Shown: positions 22,038 through 27,418 of the stretch, piece after piece
How the letters are laid out: each line of letters begins with the position of its first letter
Position numbering within the stretch: position 1 is the stretch's first letter
NCBI GenBank assembly: GCA_023413645.1
Contig: JAEZPN010000116.1
Coordinates: 1-27,418, forward strand
Length of the DNA stretch: 27,418 bases
Source of the DNA: Bacteroidota bacterium
Lineage (GTDB): Bacteria; Bacteroidota; Bacteroidia; Bacteroidales; Rikenellaceae
Direction of reading: 5' to 3'
Made by a program: the position numbers and the translations under genes
The notes under the pieces: model-generated
Database searches by the model: none
Seen by the model: only the letters and a program-made list of their open reading frames with translations
What the model was told of the DNA's origin: nothing

Positions 22038-23054
22038 ATGGCAGAGAAAGTACAGGTTAGTGCTGACAAGTTGAAGGTGTTGTCGGCAGTAATGGATAAG
22101 ATTGAGAAGGACTTCGGCAAGGGCTCTATTATGCGTATGTCGAGCGAGACTGTGACAGATGTCCCCGTGATTCCAACGGGTTCTATCACGCTCGATATGG
22201 CGTTGGGCGTGGGTGGCTACCCCAAGGGTCGTGTAATTGAGATATTTGGCCCCGAGTCATCGGGTAAGACAACCCTTGCAATACACGCTATCGCCGAGGC
22301 GCAGAAGGCGGGTGGCATCGCGGCATTCATCGACGCAGAGCACGCCTTCGACAGCTACTATGCACAGAAGTTGGGCGTAGATGTAGACAACCTTCTCGTG
22401 TCGCAGCCCGACAATGGCGAGCAGGCGTTGGAGATTGCCGACTCGTTGATTCGCTCAAGCGCCATCGACATCATCGTCATCGACTCTGTGGCGGCACTTA
22501 CTCCCAAGGCGGAGATTGAGGGTGACATGGGTGACTCGAAGATGGGTCTCCAGGCGCGCCTCATGTCGCAGGCATTGCGTAAGCTCACAGCCTCAATCTC
22601 AAAGACAAAGCCCGTATGTATCTTCATCAACCAGCTTCGCGACAAGATTGGCGTGGTATATGGTAATCCTGAGACTACAACGGGTGGTAATGCGCTTAAG
22701 TTCTACGCCAGCGTGCGTATCGACATCCGCCGTGCTTCGGTAATTAAGGATGGCGAGGAACAGCTCGGTACACGCACCAAGGTTAAGGTCGTGAAGAACA
22801 AGGTGGCACCCCCATTCAAGAAGGCTGAGTTCGACATCATGTTCGGCGAGGGTATCTCAAAGATGGGCGAGATTATCGACCTCGGCGTGGACTACGAGAT
22901 CATCAAGAAGTCTGGCTCGTGGTTCTCGTATGGCGACAAGAAGATTGGCCAGGGCCGCGACTCTGTGAAGGAGGCTCTCAAGAACGATCCATTGCTCATG
23001 GAGGAGATTGAGTTGCGTGTTCGCCAGGCGATGAGCGAGAACTCTGCGAGATAG
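22038..23054 (+). CDS. recA: RecA recombinase
   Basis: A 338-residue ATP-dependent strand-exchange protein, central to homologous recombination and SOS induction. Walker A is GPESSGKTT at 71-79; the FIDAEHAFD, VIDSVAALTPKAEIEG, NQLRDKIGV and TTGGNALKFYASVRIDIRR blocks are all present. The length is normal though the C-terminal acidic tail is short. I chose the ATG at 22038 (MAEKVQVSAD), which is 22 bases after bcp and matches the family start; a longer reading from 21966 would overlap bcp and adds residues with no family match. No intein or interruption is present. Confidence 0.97.
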   Translation: MAEKVQVSADKLKVLSAVMDKIEKDFGKGSIMRMSSETVTDVPVIPTGSITLDMALGVGGYPKGRVIEIFGPESSGKTTLAIHAIAEAQKAGGIAAFIDAEHAFDSYYAQKLGVDVDNLLVSQPDNGEQALEIADSLIRSSAIDIIVIDSVAALTPKAEIEGDMGDSKMGLQARLMSQALRKLTASISKTKPVCIFINQLRDKIGVVYGNPETTTGGNALKFYASVRIDIRRASVIKDGEEQLGTRTKVKVVKNKVAPPFKKAEFDIMFGEGISKMGEIIDLGVDYEIIKKSGSWFSYGDKKIGQGRDSVKEALKNDPLLMEEIELRVRQAMSENSAR

Positions 23055-23090
23055 CGTAAGGCGCTAAAATAATAGTAACTAAAACCCAAA

Positions 23091-23117
23091 CACGACTCCC
23101 AAGATAGGGTAGTCGTG
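23091..23117 (+). terminator. Hairpin between recA and the relA/spoT gene
   Basis: CACGACT (23091-23097) pairs with AGTCGTG (23111-23117), with CCC/GGG extending the stem. Only a weak CTTTGG follows, so termination may be partial. It ends 29 bases before the next start codon. Confidence 0.5.
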
Positions 23118-23145
23118 CTTTGGCATATATACAAAACAGCGAGGT

Positions 23146-25389
23146 ATGAAGTATACGCCCGAAGATGAAATACTCATTGAGGAGAAGTGGCAAGAGCTGC
23201 AGGATGAGTGCCGCAAGGCGAAGGTGTGCAAGAGGGAGGACGATTGGCAGTTTGTCAAGCGCGCCTTTCTGCTGGCTAAGGAGGCGCACAAGGGCGTGCG
23301 TCGCCGCTCGGGTGAGCCATACATAATCCACCCTATAGAGGTGGCGATAATTGCTGTGAGGGAGATAGGCCTCGGCAAGAAGTCGGTGGTGGCGGCACTG
23401 CTCCACGATGTGGTGGAGGATACGGAGTACACCGTAGAGGACATCTCGCGCATCTTCACGCCCAAGATTGCCTCGATGGTGGATGGCCTAACGAAGATGG
23501 CGGGTGTCTACAAGAACGACACCACGGAGCAGGCGGAGTACTTCCGCAAGGTGCTGCTCACGCTCTCGGACGACGTGCGCGTCATAATCATTAAGATTGC
23601 AGACCGCCTACACAACATGCGCACGCTGGGTGCCATGCCCCGCAACAAGCAGATAAAGATTACGAGCGAGACAATATACCTCTTCGTGCCACTGGCATAC
23701 CGCCTCGGCCTACATGCCATAAAGAGCGAGTTGGAGGACCTCTGCATGAAGTATCGCTTCCCGGAGGAGTACGAGGAGATACGCCGCAAGATTGACGCTA
23801 CGAAGAGCGAGCGCGAGGAGTATATCGAGCGCTTCATAGCCCCCATACGCGAGGTGTTGGACCGCAACAAGTTCCAATACGAGATTTCTGCGCGCGTGAA
23901 GAGCATATACTCCATCTGGAACAAGATGCGCCGCAAGGAGATACCCTTCGAGGAGGTATACGACCTCTTCGCTATACGCATCGTCTTTAAGACGCTGCCC
24001 TTCCCCTCCGAGAAGACGCAGTGCTGGCAGGTATATTCGTGCGTCACGGACATATACACGCCCAAGCCCGACCGCCTGCGCGACTGGATAAGCATACCCA
24101 AGTCGAACGGCTACGAGGCGCTGCACTCAACGGTTATGGGTCCCGAGGGCACGTGGGTGGAGGTGCAGGTGCGCACAGAACGCATGGACGACATCGCGGA
24201 GCGTGGCTTCGCGGCACACTGGAAGTATAAGCACGCCTCGATAACGCAGGAGGAGGATGGCCTCGACCGCTGGCTGAAGAAGGTGCGCGATGCCCTGAAC
24301 AGCCCCTCGGAGAATGCTCTCGAGTTCCTCGACAACTTCAAGCTCTCGTTGTACAAGAGCGACATCGTGGTCTTCACGCCCAAGGGTGAGCCGCAGACGC
24401 TGCCCTATGGCGCTTCGGTGCTCGACTTTGCCTACGAGATACACACCAAGATTGGCGATCACGCCATAGGTGCTAAGATAAACCACAAGATAATGCCTGT
24501 CACGGCGCTCCTGAATAGTGGCGACCAGATTGAGGTCATCACGGCGGAGAATGCACACCCCAAGGCCGAGTGGCTCGATGCCGTCATCACGAGCAAGGCG
24601 CGACAGTCTATTCAGGACTACCTGAAGCGTGAGCGCGAGGATAACATAAACTACGGCATGGAGCTCCTGCGTACACGCCTCGAGGAGCATAACGTGACGC
24701 TCAGTGGCCGTGTTCTTAGGAAGCTGATGCCCGCGTATGAGTGCCGAAATAAGGACGAACTTTATAGTAAGATTGGCGCTGGCATCATCAGTCTCGACAA
24801 CCTCGACAAGCTGCTTAGGGAGAACTCGTCGCGCAAGATATCGAAGTTCTGGAAGCTCCTTTTGCCGGGCACGGAGAGTGAGGAACCCGAGGATTTGGAC
24901 CTCGACGACGAGACATATTCGCTTGATGACACGCTGCCCGAGGAGGGTAGAAGCGATGCTCCGGAGTTTATCATGGCGGAGTGTTGCGAGCCTATCCCTG
25001 GCGATAATGTTGTCGGCTACCGCGACCCCAAGAGTGGCGTTATCGTAGTGCATAAGTCGACCTGCGACACACTCATTCGTCTTGCTGCGCAGTCGGGAGA
25101 TAACATCTTAAAGGAGGAGATTAAGTGGTCTCAGCAGAAGGCCGTCTCGTATCTTGCCACTGTGGAGATTAGTGGCGTCGACCGCCCTGGTGTGCTGCTG
25201 GATTTGACGCGAATTATCACAGCCGACTTCAGCATAAATATGCGAGCTATTAATATCCATTCGCACGATGGAATCTTCGAGGGTACCATTAGTTTGTATG
25301 TTCAGGATATCGTGAGCCTCAATGCGCTGTTGGATAATATCCGTCAGATAAAGGGCGTCGATAGGGTAAAGCGTCTGCTCAATACCTGA
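23146..25389 (+). CDS. RelA/SpoT family (p)ppGpp synthetase/hydrolase
   Basis: A 747-residue long RSH enzyme that makes and breaks the alarmone (p)ppGpp. The HD hydrolase domain (about 40-200) keeps its metal ligands: His62 (YIIHPIE), His87-Asp88 and Glu91-Asp92 (LLHDVVEDT), so hydrolysis is expected. The synthetase domain (about 245-365) shows FAIRIVF, the RLRDWISIPKSNGYEALHST block and WVEVQVRTERMDDIAERG. A TGS domain (about 405-465, DIVVFTPKGEPQTLPYGAS) and a C-terminal ACT domain (about 670-745, VEISGVDRPGVLLDLTRII) complete the usual order. Both activities look intact, so it is probably bifunctional and SpoT/Rel-like. It starts 91 bases after recA; the start is fixed by the domain layout. 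Confidence 0.93.
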   Translation: MKYTPEDEILIEEKWQELQDECRKAKVCKREDDWQFVKRAFLLAKEAHKGVRRRSGEPYIIHPIEVAIIAVREIGLGKKSVVAALLHDVVEDTEYTVEDISRIFTPKIASMVDGLTKMAGVYKNDTTEQAEYFRKVLLTLSDDVRVIIIKIADRLHNMRTLGAMPRNKQIKITSETIYLFVPLAYRLGLHAIKSELEDLCMKYRFPEEYEEIRRKIDATKSEREEYIERFIAPIREVLDRNKFQYEISARVKSIYSIWNKMRRKEIPFEEVYDLFAIRIVFKTLPFPSEKTQCWQVYSCVTDIYTPKPDRLRDWISIPKSNGYEALHSTVMGPEGTWVEVQVRTERMDDIAERGFAAHWKYKHASITQEEDGLDRWLKKVRDALNSPSENALEFLDNFKLSLYKSDIVVFTPKGEPQTLPYGASVLDFAYEIHTKIGDHAIGAKINHKIMPVTALLNSGDQIEVITAENAHPKAEWLDAVITSKARQSIQDYLKREREDNINYGMELLRTRLEEHNVTLSGRVLRKLMPAYECRNKDELYSKIGAGIISLDNLDKLLRENSSRKISKFWKLLLPGTESEEPEDLDLDDETYSLDDTLPEEGRSDAPEFIMAECCEPIPGDNVVGYRDPKSGVIVVHKSTCDTLIRLAAQSGDNILKEEIKWSQQKAVSYLATVEISGVDRPGVLLDLTRIITADFSINMRAINIHSHDGIFEGTISLYVQDIVSLNALLDNIRQIKGVDRVKRLLNT

Positions 25390-25407
25390 CGCTCGTTGCG
25401 CGACATC

Positions 25408-25514
25408 GTGGCAAGAACTACTGCTCTTAAACTCGTTGCTCGGGCTGCTCTGTTGTAGTAAGCACGTGGGGTAGTTCGCCACTTAAACCAAACATGTGGG
25501 GTAGTCGCACCACG
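25408..25514 (+). repeat. Stem-loop and direct repeat between the RSH and HIT genes
   Basis: GTGGC-AA-GAACTAC (25408-25421) pairs with GTAGTTC-GCCAC (25471-25482) over 12 bp with a 2-base bulge and a loop of about 49 bases. The right arm region (CGTGGGGTAGTTCGCCAC) is repeated in altered form shortly after (TGTGGGGTAGTCGCACCAC, near 25495-25513), each with its own GTGG/CCAC ends. No T-run follows. It fills the 179-base gap before the HIT gene. Confidence 0.6.
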
Positions 25515-25568
25515 AAAATATGACGACTGAAAAAAGGAACAATTTTATACTAAATTTCATACTTAACT

Positions 25569-25952
25569 ATGGCGACAATTTTTTCACGAATTGTAGCGGG
25601 CGAAATCCCCAGCTACAAGGTTGCCGAGAACGAGCGCTTCTATGCGTTCCTCGACATCGCTCCCCTGGCAAAGGGCCACACTTTGGTTATTCCCAAGCGC
25701 GAGGTTGACTATTTCTACGACCTCGAGGATGATGAGTTGGCTGAGATGATCGTATTCGCAAAACAGATTGCGAAGAAAATTCAGGCAACTACACAGTGTA
25801 AGAAGGTGGCAACAGTGGTTTTAGGCCTCGAAGTGCCCCATGCACACATACATTTGGTGCCTATGAACACCGAAAAGGATGTAGATTTCGGTGCTAAGAA
25901 GCTCGAATTATCAACAGAAGAATTCCTCGAAATAGCAAAGTCATTGCAGTAA
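25569..25952 (+). CDS. HIT family nucleotide-binding hydrolase
   Basis: A 127-residue histidine-triad protein. The HxHxH motif is HAHIHLVP, with His91, His93 and His95; His95 region carries the catalytic nucleophile step of purine nucleoside phosphoramidase-type enzymes. The N-terminus FSRIVAGEIPSYKVAEN and the AFLDIAPLAKGHTLVIPK block are diagnostic of the Hint/HinT-like branch. The length is normal. The substrate in this genome is unknown. It has no obvious partner gene, starts 180 bases after the RSH gene and is followed by a strong hairpin terminator. Confidence 0.93.
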   Translation: MATIFSRIVAGEIPSYKVAENERFYAFLDIAPLAKGHTLVIPKREVDYFYDLEDDELAEMIVFAKQIAKKIQATTQCKKVATVVLGLEVPHAHIHLVPMNTEKDVDFGAKKLELSTEEFLEIAKSLQ

Positions 25953-25990
25953 AATTTGACTGTTAACAACTTGTAAGTTGTTGATAAAGA

Positions 25991-26029
25991 ATAGGGTATT
26001 ATGTTATTAACATAGTACCCTATATTTTT
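25991..26029 (+). terminator. Hairpin terminator after the HIT gene
   Basis: ATAGGGTA (25991-25998) pairs with TACCCTAT (26016-26023); inside, ATGTTA-T-TAACAT continues the stem across a 2-by-2 internal loop. A run of five T follows. Just before it a smaller AACAACTT-GT-AAGTTGTT palindrome (about 25965-25982) may add to 3'-end structure. Confidence 0.8.
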
Positions 26030-26552
26030 ATTTAACATAATCAAACTAAGTAATCAACACTCCCCATTTTTCGCACTTAATTCGCACTTTACCGTTGTAA
26101 ATTTGTCATAGCTTTACAAATGTAATTACAAATGTAAAACGGTTACAGATGTATTGCTATGGTGATAATTACAAAAGTAATCACAATTCTATCTGTTAAT
26201 AACTGTTTATTGTTACATATGTCATATTTCATTGAACCCTATTGAACCTCCTATTTTACACTATTTTAAGGTTGTTAAAATAATTGATATTAATTTCTAA
26301 CTACTTGAAAATAAAGCGCTACGGAGTTTTATCTAAAATTTAATATAGTAAAATAGGCTCAAAACGACCATTTAACTAAATAACGTGCTGATAATAGTGT
26401 GTTGTGTGTGTAAACGCTGAAATAATAGCGAGTTACGCTTATTATATAATAATTATTATAGCTCGTTCTATTTATTGGTATTTACATAATTTCGTAAATT
26501 ACAAATGTGAATGTTATTAACACTTTGTCATTCTTTACTTTTGTAAGGAAAA
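26030..26552. promoter_or_regulatory. AT-rich gap with repeated TTAC-N4-GTAA sites
   Basis: This 647-base gap (25953-26599) is strongly AT-rich and holds no gene I can support. TTACAAATGTAA occurs twice side by side (26114-26125, 26126-26137). Close matches are TTACAGATGTAT (26143-26154), TTACAAAAGTAA (26169-26180), TTACATATGTCA (26213-26224) and TTACAAATGTGA (26499-26510). Such a dyad cluster upstream of an HTH gene looks like operators. An AT palindrome with CGAG/CTCG ends lies near 26430-26465. Confidence 0.5.
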
Positions 26553-26584
26553 TTTGCTTTACAAGAATAATTTTCTTACCTTTG
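26553..26584 (+). promoter_or_regulatory. Near-consensus Bacteroidetes promoter for the HTH gene
   Basis: TTTG (26553-26556), 20 bases, then TACCTTTG (26577-26584). This is a full match to TTTG-N20-TAnnTTTG. The ATG is only 15 bases after the -7 box, so the mRNA leader is very short or absent. Inverted TTTGTAA and TTTACAA sequences flank the promoter and could hold a repressor. Confidence 0.75.
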
Positions 26585-26599
26585 TAAAAATTACAGATT

Positions 26600-27037
26600 A
26601 TGAAGGAAAAATTGGAGTTTTTGCTAAAAAATAAGGGCCTCACAGCAACATCGCTCGCTCGCCTACTCGAAATACAGCCCTCAGGATTGTCGCATATTCT
26701 ATCGGGTCGTAACAAGCCGAGCTTCGATTTGGTGGTAAAAATCCTCAAGGCCTTCCCCGATATCAACCCCGACTGGCTGCTGCTTGACAGCGCGGAGATC
26801 TACCGTGGTGAGGTGTCGCCCACCACTACTCCACGCCAGGAGTCCCTCGATGTTGCCCCCTCTTCGCCGTCGCTACCATTTGAGACGGCTCAAAATATCG
26901 AAACTACGGAGCCTCAAAAAATTGAGGAAAATGATTTTTCTCCCATTTTTTCTACCCCTAAGAGTGCGGGTAAAAAGGTGTCGCGCGTAATCGTTCTCTA
27001 TGCTGATCGCACATTCGAGAGCTTCACGGAGTTTTAG
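26600..27037 (+). CDS. XRE-type helix-turn-helix protein
   Basis: A 145-residue DNA-binding protein. Residues 1-62 form a five-helix XRE/Cro-CI domain: MKEKLEFLLKNKGLTATSLA, then the recognition region LLEIQPSGLSHILSGRNKPS and the INPDWLL end helix. A Pro/Ser/Thr-rich linker (about 73-123) joins it to a short conserved-looking C-terminal motif (KKVSRVIVLYADRTFESFTEF). There is no LexA/CI-type protease domain, and no phage genes are near. Its very short leader, near-consensus promoter and the TTAC-N4-GTAA cluster upstream are consistent with autoregulation (inference). A terminator follows 74 bases after the stop. Confidence 0.82.
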   Translation: MKEKLEFLLKNKGLTATSLARLLEIQPSGLSHILSGRNKPSFDLVVKILKAFPDINPDWLLLDSAEIYRGEVSPTTTPRQESLDVAPSSPSLPFETAQNIETTEPQKIEENDFSPIFSTPKSAGKKVSRVIVLYADRTFESFTEF

Positions 27038-27110
27038 CCATTTGGTGCAGTGTCCCCTTAAGGCGTTGGAGGTTTCGCGCTGCTGGGCATACTATATTAT
27101 ATGATATGAT

Positions 27111-27142
27111 AAAGGTGCAGCCTGATTTCGGTTGCACCTTTT
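27111..27142 (+). terminator. Terminator after the HTH gene
   Basis: AAAGGTGCAGCC (27111-27122) pairs with GGTTGCACCTTT (27130-27141) with one G.U pair and a 7-base loop; T residues follow. The 381-base end region (27038-27418) otherwise holds palindrome copy 5 and no gene I can support. Confidence 0.8.
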
Positions 27143-27275
27143 CTGTTTGGCTTGCTCTGCCTGCCTGCTCTATGTCTGTGGGTACTCTGCTATCTTAATG
27201 TCGTGAAATACTCCATTCATTAATTTGGGATAATATGCGGATATGCTGCATAAAAATCGCGATGTTTTGCGAAGG

Positions 27276-27404
27276 ATTTCTTGTGATAAGTGGCACATCT
27301 GCTGCCGCTAACAAAAGAAAATGCGAATAGGTAGTACGCCTTAGTACAACCTATCCGCATTTTTTTTGCCGAGCGTTGCATCTGACCCCTTCTGACAAGA
27401 AATT
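27276..27404 (+). repeat. Nested palindromic intergenic element, copy 5
   Basis: The ends ATTTCTTGT (27276-27284) and ACAAGAAAT (27395-27403) are perfect. The gat/ctg internal loop is kept. AAGTGG/CCCCTT has one mismatch. The inner stem is AAATGCG (27319-27325) with CGCATTT (27356-27362), an A.C mismatch, then ATAGGT (27327-27332) with ACCTAT (27349-27354), capped by GTAC/GTAC. A T-run follows the inner stem. Unlike the other copies it does not begin on a stop codon; the HTH gene ends 240 bases earlier. The left arm carries a local AGTGGCA/TGCCGCT hairpin. Confidence 0.8.
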
Positions 27405-27418
27405 AAGTGCAACCCATC

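Noticed and set aside
24127..25053. Long open frame of 308 codons on the minus strand
   Set aside because: It lies wholly opposite the RelA/SpoT gene, has no family signature and low-information Leu/Arg-rich sequence typical of an antisense shadow in GC-biased third positions.
25953..26599. Replication origin
   Set aside because: The region is AT-rich with repeated dyads, but I see no cluster of DnaA-box-like TTATCCACA sites and no dnaA, dnaN or gidA-type neighbours. A GC-skew plot of the genome would be decisive.

Overview
The window reads as a chromosomal segment of a gut-type member of the Bacteroidales. A Rikenellaceae/Alistipes-like genome is my best guess, but this is an inference and not proven. 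The grounds are fimbrillin-family lipoproteins, an outer membrane beta-barrel protein of the CarboxypepD_reg/OMP_b-brl type, promoters of the Bacteroidetes form (TTTG or TTTC, then about 20 bases, then TAnnTTTG), weak Shine-Dalgarno use, and a succinate-to-propionate gene set with a sodium-pumping decarboxylase. I see no rRNA, tRNA, CRISPR array, transposase or integrase.

Layout. 1-4280: four consecutive fimbrillin-family genes, the first cut by the window edge; the last two complete kinds carry different C-terminal modules (beta-helix-like and LRR-like). 4351-7415: a tight plus-strand group with a GT2 glycosyltransferase, a polyprenol-phosphate mannosyltransferase-like GT2, MazG and a gamma-class carbonic anhydrase. 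7724-9822: a LytS/LytTR two-component pair with overlapping ends. 10280-13798: a small secreted Cys-rich protein with eleven Gly-Gly-Pro repeats, then a 987-residue outer membrane protein. 14070-16010 (minus strand): a single-Cys thioredoxin-like secreted protein, MeaB and a small membrane protein. 16261-20724 (plus strand, divergent from meaB): methylmalonyl-CoA epimerase and the four subunits of a Na+-translocating methylmalonyl-CoA decarboxylase. MeaB, epimerase and decarboxylase together serve the methylmalonyl-CoA branch of propionate formation; the mutase itself is not in the window. 21209-25952: a small CxxC protein, a PrxQ/Bcp peroxiredoxin, RecA, a RelA/SpoT enzyme and a HIT protein. 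26600-27037: an XRE-type DNA-binding protein behind a 647-base AT-rich gap.

The most unusual content is between the genes. Five copies of a roughly 130-base nested palindrome (7413-7543, 9820-9946, 13796-13931, 20722-20850, 27276-27404) share an architecture and a few consensus blocks, but their stems differ in sequence with matching changes on both sides. In four copies the terminal inverted repeat starts on the TAA stop codon of the upstream gene. In those four the palindrome is followed, after a short spacer that is G-rich in three, by a second long hairpin with a purine-rich arm and a pyrimidine-rich arm. In three cases this second hairpin is built from 9-base tandem units. The composite looks like a dispersed, structure-conserved 3'-end element. 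I cannot match it to a described family from memory.
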